The notes below the pieces were generated by a model. The model saw nothing but the letters and a program-made list of their open reading frames with translations. It was not told the DNA's origin and ran no database searches. This document shows positions 47,601 to 55,529 of a DNA stretch of 64,000 bases, one piece after another (the stretch's first letter is position 1; each line of letters starts with the position of its first letter). This stretch comes from Streptomyces sp. NBC_00659. GTDB lineage: Bacteria > Actinomycetota > Actinomycetes > Streptomycetales > Streptomycetaceae. Location of the stretch: positions 4,526,001-4,590,000 of the forward strand of contig NZ_CP109031.1 of NCBI RefSeq assembly GCF_036226925.1, in the 5' to 3' direction. Position numbers and translations under genes: made by a program.

Positions 47601-48448
47601 TCGACTGGCTGAGCGTCTGGCGCCTGCTGGGTTCCGCCGACCGTGACCGGCTGAGCGATCTGGCGGACCTCGCCCAGCGCACCCGGCAGGCGATCGGCGC
47701 GGACACCCCCGGCCTGCGAGCCGCCCTGACGGACGACCCGGCGTTCCGGCACTGGACCGACGCTCTCGACCGGGCCCGCGACGAACTCCGCCATCGGATG
47801 CACACCGGCCCGGAGACGGGTGCGGAGACCGGGCCCCCGGCGACCGAGACCGGCACGCCGACCGAGACAGCACCACCCGGGACGATCACGGCCCCGCCGA
47901 CCGAGCCCCGCAGAACACTCGAACAACAGAAGGACACCGACCCCATGAACACTGCCGCTCTCCTGGAAATCGAGCCCGCCGCGTCGTCCGCCGACTCGTC
48001 CGCCGCCCCGTCCGAGGGACGGACGGCATGGAGCGAGGCACTCGCGCGGCGACTGGACGTCGAGGCACAGGCCGACCGGGACTGCAACACGCACGAGGCC
48101 GTGCGCTTCGAGCTGAAGGCAGCGCTCCTGCGAGCGGGACTACGGCCGTCGGACTCCCCGGTCTCCGACGCGACCCTTGAGGGCCCGGAGGGCTGCTTCC
48201 GCTACGAGGTGCTCGGCGCCGACCGTTCCGGGTACACGCAGCTGCGGGCGGGAGCGGCCCGCCTGATGGAACTCGACCGGGTCGAAGCGCGTTCGGCGGA
48301 CGTCCGATACCTGGTCCTGTCCGAGCCGCCCACGGAGGACTGGGCTCCCGACGCGATCCGGGAGGCATTCGGTGTACACGTCGTATGGCGAACGGCGGCA
48401 GGCTGGCACGGCCCGGACGCACGAGCCGCCCTGCACCTGACCGACTGA
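44642..48448 (+). CDS. HelD-like UvrD/AAA helicase with extra C-terminal domains
   Basis: 1268 residues; usual HelD proteins are near 700-780. Layout: N-terminal HelD domain with coiled coil (IAIEQKAVDRAYDCYEARLAE) and FYVGRRHVFDTE, VVSWTNPIAVSWHNA; a Pro/Glu/Ser-rich linker (about 150-270); UvrD-like ATPase core with Walker A GGPGTGKSA, Walker B HIVVDEAQDLTPMQ, motif IV-type AQAKGMEFDHVLVLEP and motif VI LYVALSRSTQTL; an OB-fold-like piece (VEVRVLGPGPGSHLKVKVLAP); a helical region (about 950-1070); a Thr/Pro linker; and a nuclease-like domain (about 1102-1268). Core HelD recycles stalled RNA polymerase or confers rifamycin tolerance; the extra domains are unusual. Start GTG 44642. Confidence 0.8.
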   Translation: MSTTPRDTVIAIEQKAVDRAYDCYEARLAEMTSPSAATASASGKDGIALREKAVSAAEEYGGLGGEALVISRVDVQEADDAEPETFYVGRRHVFDTETRDQVVVSWTNPIAVSWHNARPETPGEVLLRRQLRCAGRRVEDFLDEITPGAGPYDDSPEPGQEAGLPPRFVDDPAPLEAPYLPEAAEIPDVPDVPDVLEIPRSGDGEDVPEESQGGSPGGAPAKSPEGASEEAPAEAESTTAPPAGGRHARPRAVVPAQRQAPGRRRQKPQPVDEFLLRELRRSRSGRMRDIVETIRRDQMALVTGSPADILVIQGGPGTGKSAVGLHRVTWLVNNDHFRAQDILVVGPHQNFLEYVGRVLPTLGTRNVTAVQLARLWEGEVRGSDSPTARLVKSDERMAAVLRRRVESECRPEAIDTVVSAPSHAQDEPAFVVVVGGTSLRLSRSEVLGLLQDAREGTEGYRARRDRFRTLLVDRLLGELVGVAPHRGRDATVRRDLERNRQVTTLVDRVWPALSPEVALRGLLNSPTRLRECADGILDPGEQASLQRRKAESAAEEPWTADDLVCLEELRFLIAGESPRRYRHIVVDEAQDLTPMQARSLRRRCPTGSMTVLGDLAQATGPHAYTSWKQLGGILSAQGDWRVAELNTSYRVPAEIMDFVAPLARAIAPSLPYPTAVRRAGDGAVRLVPTTPWELLDEAATRAARLAGTNDGRSPRSIAVIVPDDSDWLAEVRRRVDLVDGMTEETLRTVSVLPAAQAKGMEFDHVLVLEPTAIAERGPAGPRRLYVALSRSTQTLTVLHTAPLPSELGTPADGTDGEVTSAYAYLTPTTARPANGTDPGARPVNGTDPGDSTQASTGTDPTGDDLPVGTPVEVRVLGPGPGSHLKVKVLAPDTERTVLLVPRHGEPTPATGSRLDGWVTRNEGQLSLVSAGEFGRRPISSRMAPRYEAALGVLRDIANGDDAAPPETTALLAELKGMAGRCLRRDRVDWLSVWRLLGSADRDRLSDLADLAQRTRQAIGADTPGLRAALTDDPAFRHWTDALDRARDELRHRMHTGPETGAETGPPATETGTPTETAPPGTITAPPTEPRRTLEQQKDTDPMNTAALLEIEPAASSADSSAAPSEGRTAWSEALARRLDVEAQADRDCNTHEAVRFELKAALLRAGLRPSDSPVSDATLEGPEGCFRYEVLGADRSGYTQLRAGAARLMELDRVEARSADVRYLVLSEPPTEDWAPDAIREAFGVHVVWRTAAGWHGPDARAALHLTD
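47945..48448 (+). CDS. Possible internally initiated product: decayed nuclease-like domain
   Basis: Inside the helicase frame an ATG (residue 1102, MNTAALLEIEPAASS) has AGAAGGA ten bases upstream at 47928-47934 and would give a 167-residue protein. The chain has VSDATLEGPEGCFRYEVLGA then YTQLRAGAARLMELDR and YLVLSEPPTEDW, which resembles the D ... ExK ... QxxxA arrangement of PD-(D/E)XK nuclease folds, but the catalytic Lys reads Leu (EVL), so the site looks inactive. It may be made only as part of the long protein. Internal start is a hypothesis. Confidence 0.3.
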   Translation: MNTAALLEIEPAASSADSSAAPSEGRTAWSEALARRLDVEAQADRDCNTHEAVRFELKAALLRAGLRPSDSPVSDATLEGPEGCFRYEVLGADRSGYTQLRAGAARLMELDRVEARSADVRYLVLSEPPTEDWAPDAIREAFGVHVVWRTAAGWHGPDARAALHLTD

Positions 48449-48634
48449 ACCGATTGAACCGGATTGAACCGATTGACCACGGCTCGACGGGCCGATTGAC
48501 TGATCTGCCGGGGACGCACCCACCGTCCCCGGCAGTCAGAAACACCTGTCCAGGAAGCACCTGCCCAAGAAGACGGGTCTGACGCAACAACTGCCCGGGG
48601 ACGCCGCCGGGGGAACAACTACCCAGGAAACACG

Positions 48635-49153
48635 GTGGATGTGGACCGCCCGATCCTCTTCCTCGACGTCGACGGCCCCCTGATCCCGTTCGGCCCTTCG
48701 TGGACACCCCGCGAGTCCTCCGGCTCCGTATCGGACTCCGAAGCAGGCCCCGACGAGGGGAACCCCCTGCTCGAACGGCTCGACCCCGCCGTGGGCCCGC
48801 GACTGACGGCGCTGGGATGCGACCTGGTGTGGGCCACGACGTGGATGGAGGAGGCGAACGAGTCCGTCGGCCCACGGATCGGACTGCCCCCGCTGCCTGT
48901 GCTGGAGTGGCCCGAGGCGGCCGAAGCGGGTCCGCGGGGCCTGCACTGGAAGACCCGCCCCCTCGTCGAATGGACCGGGGGCCGCCCGTTCATCTGGGTC
49001 GACGACGAGATCGGCCCCGTGGACCGGCTCTGGGTGGCCGCACAGCACGGGCGCCCCTACTTGCTGCACCGCGTCTCCCCGTCCGAGGGCCTGACCGACA
49101 CCGACTTCGCCACCCTCACCAACTGGCTCCGCACCACAATGCCGAGCCACTGA
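48635..49153 (+). CDS. HAD-domain protein of the HAD_SAK (RNA-repair-linked) type
   Basis: 172 residues. The HAD nucleophile motif appears as ILFLDVDGPLIPF (first Asp nucleophile, second Asp acid/base), with VWATTWMEEANESVGPRIGLPPLPVLEW, WKTRPLVEW and FIWVDDEIG. This matches the small Streptomyces HAD_SAK family (HAD domain found in 'Swiss Army Knife' RNA repair proteins). Initiation is GTG 48635. It lies 186 bp downstream of the helicase on the same strand. Substrate unknown; the RNA-repair link is by family name only. Confidence 0.78.
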   Translation: MDVDRPILFLDVDGPLIPFGPSWTPRESSGSVSDSEAGPDEGNPLLERLDPAVGPRLTALGCDLVWATTWMEEANESVGPRIGLPPLPVLEWPEAAEAGPRGLHWKTRPLVEWTGGRPFIWVDDEIGPVDRLWVAAQHGRPYLLHRVSPSEGLTDTDFATLTNWLRTTMPSH

Positions 49154-49246
49154 CGGGAAACCCGCTGACAGCGGACGCACAGACATGCGATCATTCGCGC
49201 CGGTGCTCCCCTGCCCCATGGCTCGGCGCCCGTCCTCCACGCCCCC

Positions 49247-51265
49247 ATGACCGAGAGCGATCCACCGATACCCATGCACATGCGTTTCCGCGCTGCCCGC
49301 GTCACGGCCGCCACCATCGCCGCGGCCACCGCGGGACTTGCCCTGCCGGCCACCGCCCACGCCGCCGTCACCTGCGCGGACGGGGTGTGGAAGGCCACGT
49401 ACCACCCGAATACCTCCTTCAGCGGTACGCCCAGGCTGACGACCTGCGACACCTCGATCAACGAGGACTACGGCACCGGCGACCCGGCCGGGGTCACACT
49501 GCCCAGCGACAACTTCGGCGTCCGTTGGCAGACCACCCGCGACTTCGGCTCCGGGGGACCCTTCGGCTTCACCATCGCCGTCCGCGACGGCATCCGCGTC
49601 TATGTCGACGGCACCCGCAAGGTCGACATGTGGAAGAACGTCTCCACGACCCAGGTCAGAACCGTCAACCTCACCATTCCGAGCGGCCGTCACAGCATCC
49701 GCGTCGACTTCGTCGCGTGGACGGGCTACGCCAACGTCAAGTTCGGCTATGCGCCCCGCACTTCGGCGACCGTCGACACCATCGAGCCTCTTGCTCCCAC
49801 CGGCGTCTCGACGGCCTACGACCCCGCCACCCTCAAGGTCAGCACCCGTTGGGCGAAGAGACCCGAGATGGACCTTGCCGGCTACCGCGTCTACCGGCGC
49901 CTCGCCGGCGCCACGGCCTGGACCCGGATCGCCGCACCCACCACGACGTCCTTCACCGACAGCCCGCCCGCCACCGGTGCCGGATACCAGTACGTCGTAC
50001 GCGCCGTGGACAAGGCCGGCAACGAATCCGGCAGCTCGTCCCTCCAGACCGTCACCACCACCGACAGGACCGCGCCCCCCGTACCCACGGGGCTCACCGC
50101 CACGGACGGCGCGTCGGGCATCGCCGTGGCCTGGCGACCGGTCACGGGCGCCGCCCGCTACTACGTCTACCGGGCGAGCCAGATCACGGACGACGACTCG
50201 GCCCCCGTCTACAGCAAGGTCGCCACGGTCACCGCGGCCTCCTGGACGGACACCACCGCCCGGGAACAGTTGCACCACCTCTACAGCGTCTCGGCCGTGG
50301 ACGCGGCAGGCAACGTGTCCGCGCGGTCAGCGGTCGACGGCGTCACCCGCGGCGACCACCCGCCGCTCCCGCCGACCGGTCTCACGGCCTCGCCCGTGTC
50401 CGGCACCGGCATCGTGCTGAAGTGGACCGCCTCGCCGAGCGAGGACGTCCATCACTATCACGTGTACAGGAATGGCCGACTCCTGGAGGACAACCCGCGG
50501 ACAGCCACGTACACCGACCCGTATGTGCTCCACGACAAGGAGTACGACTACACGGTCACCGCCGTGGACAGGCAGGCGAACGAGTCGGCGCAGTCCGTGA
50601 AGGTCTCCGTCGTGGCCCCGCGTGAAGGGCTGGCACCGGCTCCCGTCACAGGGGTGAGCGCCACCCCGCGAAAGGACGGCGTCGCGGTCAAGTGGCAGCC
50701 GGGCACGAGCGAGGACATCTCGCAGTACCAGGTCTACAAAGGCGAGTACGCGGCGGGCACCTGGACCTACTACCTGCTCTGGGAAACGTGGTACAGCATC
50801 GGCGATGACCCCTTCTACTTCGACGAGACCCCCGCGGACGGTGAAACCGTGCGCTACGCCGTGGTCGCCGTCGACGAGTCGGGCAACTCACGGTTCGACA
50901 CGGGCGAGACCTTCTCCTTCGTCACCGTGACCGAACTCGACCTGGCCACCCCCACGATTCCGACGCCACCCGGCGCGCCGCTGCAGCTCACCGCGAGGTC
51001 GATCAGCGAGACGTGGGCGAAGCTGACCTGGAGCTGTGACACCGAGGACTGCGCCGGCGCAACGGGATTCCACGTCTATCGGTGGGACGGCCAGACGTCG
51101 TCGTACGTACGACTGACAAACACCCCGCTGAGCGTCGGCACCCGCTTCTACTCGGACACGAGCGCCCCCGAAGCGATTGCCCATCACTACTGGGTCACCG
51201 CGGTCATGCCGGACGGCATAGAATCGGCTCCCGCCGCGGCCACAGACAAAACCGGCGACAGCTGA
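49247..51265 (+). CDS. Secreted protein with PA14-like domain and five FN3 domains
   Basis: Up to 672 residues; a true start at M10 or M12 (49274/49280) would place the signal peptide correctly (MRFRAARVTAATIAAATAGLALPATAHA with AHA|AV cleavage). The mature N-terminus (about 40-180) is PA14-like: WKATYHPNTSFSG, FGVRWQTTRDFGSGGPFGF, VRDGIRVYVDGTRKVDMW, RHSIRVDFVAWTGYANVKF. It is followed by five fibronectin type III domains (each with the W ... Y-x-V-Y/Y-x-V-x-A-V-D core and inter-domain PPxP linkers). No enzyme domain is visible. It is probably a carbohydrate- or surface-binding exoprotein. Confidence 0.85.
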   Translation: MTESDPPIPMHMRFRAARVTAATIAAATAGLALPATAHAAVTCADGVWKATYHPNTSFSGTPRLTTCDTSINEDYGTGDPAGVTLPSDNFGVRWQTTRDFGSGGPFGFTIAVRDGIRVYVDGTRKVDMWKNVSTTQVRTVNLTIPSGRHSIRVDFVAWTGYANVKFGYAPRTSATVDTIEPLAPTGVSTAYDPATLKVSTRWAKRPEMDLAGYRVYRRLAGATAWTRIAAPTTTSFTDSPPATGAGYQYVVRAVDKAGNESGSSSLQTVTTTDRTAPPVPTGLTATDGASGIAVAWRPVTGAARYYVYRASQITDDDSAPVYSKVATVTAASWTDTTAREQLHHLYSVSAVDAAGNVSARSAVDGVTRGDHPPLPPTGLTASPVSGTGIVLKWTASPSEDVHHYHVYRNGRLLEDNPRTATYTDPYVLHDKEYDYTVTAVDRQANESAQSVKVSVVAPREGLAPAPVTGVSATPRKDGVAVKWQPGTSEDISQYQVYKGEYAAGTWTYYLLWETWYSIGDDPFYFDETPADGETVRYAVVAVDESGNSRFDTGETFSFVTVTELDLATPTIPTPPGAPLQLTARSISETWAKLTWSCDTEDCAGATGFHVYRWDGQTSSYVRLTNTPLSVGTRFYSDTSAPEAIAHHYWVTAVMPDGIESAPAAATDKTGDS

Positions 51266-51319
51266 AGCCGACCACCAGTCAGTCACGCACCAGGCAGGAT
51301 CGAAGGCATAAGGGAAGCC

Positions 51320-51658
51320 TTGGCAGACGAGTACTTCTTACTGGTGTGCGACGACGTGCCTCACGACGTGGTGCTCACCGAGGTCGGAACCCGGATGCTG
51401 GACGTCCTGCGGGTCATGCGCCGACTGACAGGGCTGAGCCTCTGGCACAGCAAGGTGAGCGAGTACCTGGGGCACTCCGACCCGGGGCTCACGCCGAAGG
51501 TGTACGCGCACCTCATGCCGAGCAGTCGGGACCGGGCGCGGAAATCTCTCGGCGAGGCGCTCCGACCGCCGCAGGAGCCGCCGCGCCGAGGTCCCACAGA
51601 GGGCCCCGGTCGTGAAAACGCCCCCGATCCGCGCCGTATGCGCAGGTCGGGGGCGTGA
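51320..51658 (+). pseudogene. Chimeric ORF: L7/L12-like N-terminus joined to a tyrosine integrase C-terminal end
   Basis: 112 residues. Residues 1-46 (YFLLVCDDVPHDVVLTEVGTRML ... LTGLSLWHSKV, broken here for length) resemble the small L7/L12-C-terminal-like proteins of Streptomyces, in which WHSKV is followed by more protein. From residue about 47 the chain becomes SEYLGHSDPGLTPKVYAHLM and PSSRDRARKSL, the C-terminal end of phage-type integrases, with the YLGHSD motif and the nucleophile Tyr in VYAHL. The first half has no integrase catalytic Arg, so it cannot be active. The last 13 codons overlap the gpmA terminator. It is a truncated and fused remnant. Confidence 0.7.
51618..51656 (-). terminator. 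Terminator of gpmA
   Basis: A 10-bp stem ACGCCCCCGA with TCGGGGGCGT, an inner GCGC stem, and (read on the minus strand) a following TTTTC U-tract, 11 bp past the gpmA stop. Confidence 0.85.
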
Positions 51659-51667
51659 TCGCGAAGG

Positions 51668-52429
51668 TTACTTCTTCTTGCCCTGGTTCTTGACCGCCTC
51701 GATCGCCGCCGCCGCGGCGTCCGGGTCGAGGTAGGTGCCGCCCGGGTTGAGGGGCTTGAAGTCGGCGTCCAGCTCGTAGGAGAGGGGGATGCCGGTGGGG
51801 ATGTTCAGGCCCGCGATGTCGGCGTCGGAGATGCCGTCGAGGTGCTTGACCAGGGCGCGCAGCGAGTTGCCGTGGGCCGCGACCAGGACCGTACGGCCGG
51901 TCAGCAGGTCCGGGACGATGCCGTCGAACCAGTACGGGAGCATGCGGACGACGACGTCCTTGAGGCACTCCGTCTGCGGGCGCAGCTCGGGCGGCAGGGC
52001 CGCGTAGCGCGCGTCGTCGAACTGGGAGTACTCGGCGTCGCGGTCGAGCGGCGGCGGCGGGGTGTCGTACGAGCGGCGCCAGAGCATGAACTGCTCCTCG
52101 CCGTACTCGGCGAGCGTCTGGGCCTTGTCCTTGCCCTGGAGGGCACCGTAGTGACGCTCGTTCAGGCGCCAGCTGCGGTGGACCGGGATCCAGTGGCGGT
52201 CCGCGGACTCCAGGGCCAGCTGCGCGGTGCGGATCGCGCGCTTCTGGAGCGAGGTGTGGACGACGTCAGGCAGCAGGCCGGCGTCCTTGAGCAGCTCACC
52301 GCCGCGGACTGCCTCCTTCTCGCCCTTCTCGTTGAGGTTGACGTCCACCCAACCGGTGAACAGATTCTTCGCGTTCCATTCGCTCTCGCCGTGGCGGAGG
52401 AGGATCAGCTTGTACGGTGCGTCGGCCAT
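51668..52429 (-). CDS. gpmA: 2,3-bisphosphoglycerate-dependent phosphoglycerate mutase
   Basis: 253 residues, histidine-phosphatase fold glycolytic enzyme interconverting 3- and 2-phosphoglycerate. The catalytic [16 protein letters not shown], the second active-site His in [28 protein letters not shown] and the C-terminal flexible tail ([15 protein letters not shown]) are typical. Start is ATG 52429 ([16 protein letters not shown]). Confidence 0.95.
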   Translation of the reverse strand: MADAPYKLILLRHGESEWNAKNLFTGWVDVNLNEKGEKEAVRGGELLKDAGLLPDVVHTSLQKRAIRTAQLALESADRHWIPVHRSWRLNERHYGALQGKDKAQTLAEYGEEQFMLWRRSYDTPPPPLDRDAEYSQFDDARYAALPPELRPQTECLKDVVVRMLPYWFDGIVPDLLTGRTVLVAAHGNSLRALVKHLDGISDADIAGLNIPTGIPLSYELDADFKPLNPGGTYLDPDAAAAAIEAVKNQGKKK

Positions 52430-52624
52430 GGCTCCGAGCGTAATGGAACCCCGCGACAGCTCGCGCCTCCGGCCATCTGTCGGACATAGGAGCCCCCGTC
52501 CGGCCGTCCCCCGCCCGCCCCGACGCCCTTCAGTTGACGGCATCTGTTAATTGAGTGGATCTCGGCGACAGACGGCTCGTAAGTTGTGCCCACCGCCCGA
52601 GCCGCTTACATCCGTGGGGGATCC

Positions 52625-53956
52625 ATGCCAGCCGCCGTCATGAGACGTGCCGTCCGAGAGACCGTCTCAGGGCTCCCCCGCGAGTTCTGGTGGCTGTGGA
52701 CCAGCACGCTCATCAACCGGCTCGGGGCCTTCGTGGCCACCTTCATGGCCCTGTACCTGACCCTCGACCGGGGCTACTCCGCCTCGTACGCGGGCCTGGT
52801 CGCGTCCCTGCACGGCCTCGGCGGTGTCATCTCCTCGCTTGTCGCGGGTGTCATGACCGACCGGTTCGGGCGGCGCCCCACGCTGCTCGTCGCGCAGGTG
52901 TCGACGGCCGCCTCGGTCGCCCTGCTCGGCTTCATGCACGACCCCGTGGCCATCGCCGCCGTCGCCTTCCTCGTCGGCATGGCCAGCAACGCCTCCCGGC
53001 CCGCCGTGCAGGCGATGATGGCCGACATCGTCCGGCCCGAGGACCGCGTCCGCGCCTTCTCGCTCAACTACTGGGCCATCAACCTCGGTTTCGCCGTCTC
53101 CTCGATGGGCGCCGGCTTCATCGCCGAGTTCAGCTACCTCGCGGGCTTCCTCATCGAGGCCGCCATGACGTTGGTCTGCGCGCTCGTCGTCTTCGCGAAG
53201 CTCCCGGAGTCCAAGCCGGTGCAGGTCGCCAAGGACACGGAACCCGCGGTCGGGCTCGGGACGGTACTGCGCGACGGACGGTTCATGAGCGTGGTCGGGC
53301 TGTCGTTCCTCGTCGCCCTCGTCTTCCAGCAGGGCTCCGTCGGACTGCCGGTCGCCATGGGCCGGGCCGGCTTCACCCCGGCCGACTACGGCATGGCCAT
53401 GGCCGTCAACGGCGTCATGATCGTCGCGCTCCAGATCCCGGTCGGCCGTTTCATCGAGCACCGGGACCCCAAGCGGCTGCTCGTCATCTCGTCGCTGCTC
53501 GCCGGATACGGGTTCGGGCTCACCGCCTTCGCCGGGTCGGTCGGGGTCTTCACGCTCACCGTCTGCGTATGGACCCTCGCCGAGATCGTCAACGCCCCGA
53601 CGCAGACAGGTCTCGTCGTCCGCCTCTCCCCCGTCCACGGGCGCGGCCGCTATCAGGGCATGTACACACTTTCCTGGGCCCTCGCCGCGCTCATCGCCCC
53701 GGTGATGTCCGGCGTCGTCATCGACCGCTTCGGCGCGGTCTGGCTCTGGGGACTGTGTGCGGTGGTCGGCACGGCGGCGGGTCTCGGGTACGGGCTGCTC
53801 ATGCGACGGCTTCCGGCGGAAGAGCCATCTGTACGGGAGCCGGTGCGAGAGTCCGTACCGGAGCCCGTACGAGAGTTCTCTCCGGACTCCGTGCGGGAGC
53901 CGTCCCAGGGCGCCGGAGCCGGAGCAGGAGCAGGAACCGGGGTCATCCCGGCCTGA
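52625..53956 (+). CDS. MFS transporter (12 TM), with a repetitive acidic C-terminal tail
   Basis: 443 residues. Hydrophobic segments FVATFMALYLTL, GLVASLHGLGGVISSLVAG and so on; motif A is VMTDRFGRRPTLLVA. The C-terminal tail repeats E-P-V-R-E/E-S-V-P-E units (EEPSVREPVRESVPEPVREF) and ends GAGAGAGAGTG, an odd low-complexity extension after TM12. ATG 52625 is used; the tract GGGGGATCC upstream is a weak Shine-Dalgarno. A bicyclomycin- or multidrug-type pump is possible but no substrate can be named. Confidence 0.86.
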   Translation: MPAAVMRRAVRETVSGLPREFWWLWTSTLINRLGAFVATFMALYLTLDRGYSASYAGLVASLHGLGGVISSLVAGVMTDRFGRRPTLLVAQVSTAASVALLGFMHDPVAIAAVAFLVGMASNASRPAVQAMMADIVRPEDRVRAFSLNYWAINLGFAVSSMGAGFIAEFSYLAGFLIEAAMTLVCALVVFAKLPESKPVQVAKDTEPAVGLGTVLRDGRFMSVVGLSFLVALVFQQGSVGLPVAMGRAGFTPADYGMAMAVNGVMIVALQIPVGRFIEHRDPKRLLVISSLLAGYGFGLTAFAGSVGVFTLTVCVWTLAEIVNAPTQTGLVVRLSPVHGRGRYQGMYTLSWALAALIAPVMSGVVIDRFGAVWLWGLCAVVGTAAGLGYGLLMRRLPAEEPSVREPVRESVPEPVREFSPDSVREPSQGAGAGAGAGTGVIPA

Positions 53957-54026
53957 GGAACTCGGCTCAGGGACACCCCCGGCCCAGGGACACCCCGACC
54001 TCGGGGCGGCACCCCGGCCTCGGGGC

Positions 54027-54055
54027 CCCGGAGGGTACAAAAGGCGCCCTCCGGG
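54027..54055. terminator. Bidirectional terminator between MFS and DUF2000 genes
   Basis: CCCGGAGGG pairs with CCCTCCGGG, loop GTACAAAAGGCG-like, in the convergent spacer; a block of repeated GGGACACCCC/CTCGGGGCGG lies just before. Confidence 0.7.
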
Positions 54056-54069
54056 AAAGCGTCCGCACC

Positions 54070-54627
54070 TCACGGATGCATCCGCGCCCCCTTCACCACC
54101 TTGTCCACCGCGTTCCGCGGTCCGTACACCGCGAGCCCCACCAGGTCCAGTTCGCCGGTCGGCACGGCTCGTACGGCCGCGCGGTTGTCCCGGTCGTTGC
54201 CCGTGCCGAAGAGGTCCGAGGTGAAGACCGCTCGCGGCAGCGCCCGGGACAGCGCGCGGGCGTGGGCGGCGGTCAGCGTCTCCTTCGATGCCTCCAGGAC
54301 CAGCACCGGCTGCCGGAACATGGGCAGATAGGAGGTCCCGTCGGCGTCCTCGTACGGCTCCCCGACCACCTCGGGGACGGCCGTCCCCAGGCCGCTGACG
54401 AGGAAGGCGGTCACATTGAGCCGCTGCCAGGGCTCCAGGTCGTCACGCAGGACGACGGTGATCTTGGTGTCGAAGCGGACGGGCGCGGCGTCCGGAAGGC
54501 CCGCTCCGCGCACCGCGCCGCCACCGGAAGGACTCGGGCCGCTCGCGCCTCCGCCTGAAGGACTCGGGCCGCCCGGGCCGCTCACATCGCTCGTGCCGGA
54601 CGGGTTCATGTCGGTCTCGCTGCTCAT
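54070..54627 (-). CDS. DUF2000 family protein
   Basis: 185 residues. About 1-45 is a Gly/Ser/Pro-rich disordered start (GGGPSPSGGGASGPSPS-type). From about 48: RFDTKITVVLRDDLEPWQRLNVTAFLVSGL, SYLPMFRQPVLVLEA, RALPRAVFTSDLFGTGNDRDNRAAV and LVGLAVYGPRNAVDKVVKGARM follow the DUF2000 (PTH2-like) pattern. The family is found beside AraC regulators; that is the case here, 50 bp divergent from one. Function unknown. Confidence 0.85.
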   Translation of the reverse strand: MSSETDMNPSGTSDVSGPGGPSPSGGGASGPSPSGGGAVRGAGLPDAAPVRFDTKITVVLRDDLEPWQRLNVTAFLVSGLGTAVPEVVGEPYEDADGTSYLPMFRQPVLVLEASKETLTAAHARALSRALPRAVFTSDLFGTGNDRDNRAAVRAVPTGELDLVGLAVYGPRNAVDKVVKGARMHP

Positions 54628-54676
54628 ACGAGAACACTGCCGACCTGCGTAGGCCGTCGTCTTGTACGTTCTTAGC

Positions 54677-55465
54677 GTGACCCCTCAGCGTGAGATGTCC
54701 GCGTGGCGCCCGAGCGTCCCGGGCATCGTCGAGGTCTTCCACGCGCACTACACCGAGTACGCGTACCCGATGCACGTGCACGAGGCCTGGACCCTGCTGA
54801 TCGTCGACGACGGCGCCGTCCGCTACGACCTCGACCGGCACGAGCACGGCACCCCGCGCGACACGGTGACCCTGCTCCCGCCGCACATCCCGCACAACGG
54901 CGCTCCCGCCACCGAGCACGGTTTCCGCAAGCGGGTCCTCTACCTCGACGGCTCGCGCCTGGCCGACGACCTCATCGGCCCCGCGGTGGACGGCCCCGGT
55001 CTCGCGGATCCCGTACTGCGGCGGCGGGTCGCCCGGTTGCACACGGCGCTCACCCACCCGGGCGACGAGCTGGAGGCCGACAGCAGACTGACGCTGATCG
55101 CGGACCGGGTGCGCGGGCTGCTGCGCCCCCGGTCCGTGGAGGTCCCGCACGCCGACCGGCCGCTCGCCCTCCGCCTGCGCGAGCTCCTCGACGAGCGGGT
55201 CGCGGAAGGCATCACCCTCGACGAGGCCGCGCGGCTGGTGCACGCCCACCCCGCGCATCTGGTCCGGGCGTTCAGCGGCGCGTTCGGCATCGCACCGCAC
55301 CAGTATCTGATGTCCCGCCGCGTGGACCGCGCCCGCGGCCTGCTCCTCGACGGACGGCCACCGGGCGAGGTGGCCACCCTGACCGGCTTCTACGACCAGT
55401 CCCATCTCACCCGCCATTTCCGGCGGCTGGTGGGGGTGACTCCGGGGCGGTACGTGCGGTCGTGA
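54677..55465 (+). CDS. AraC-family transcriptional regulator
   Basis: 262 residues (GTG 54677, VTPQREMSAWRPSVPG). N-terminal cupin effector domain (HAHYTEYAYPMHVHEAWTLLIVDDG, LLPPHIPHNGAPATEHGF) and C-terminal double helix-turn-helix (ITLDEAARLVHAHPAHLVRAFSGAFGIAPHQYL; PGEVATLTGFYDQSHLTRHFRRLVGVTPGRYV). The short intergenic region (about 50 bp) to the divergent DUF2000 gene suggests it controls that gene as well as itself. Confidence 0.93.
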   Translation: MTPQREMSAWRPSVPGIVEVFHAHYTEYAYPMHVHEAWTLLIVDDGAVRYDLDRHEHGTPRDTVTLLPPHIPHNGAPATEHGFRKRVLYLDGSRLADDLIGPAVDGPGLADPVLRRRVARLHTALTHPGDELEADSRLTLIADRVRGLLRPRSVEVPHADRPLALRLRELLDERVAEGITLDEAARLVHAHPAHLVRAFSGAFGIAPHQYLMSRRVDRARGLLLDGRPPGEVATLTGFYDQSHLTRHFRRLVGVTPGRYVRS

Positions 55466-55529
55466 ACCCACGGATCCGTCCGGCCCACGGATCCGTCCGG
55501 CCCACGGGTCCGTCCACAGGCCCGTCGGC

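Noticed and set aside
45032..48094. 1020-residue open frame on the minus strand over the helicase
   Set aside because: Antisense to a frame with Walker A/B and helicase motifs; no recognisable domain.
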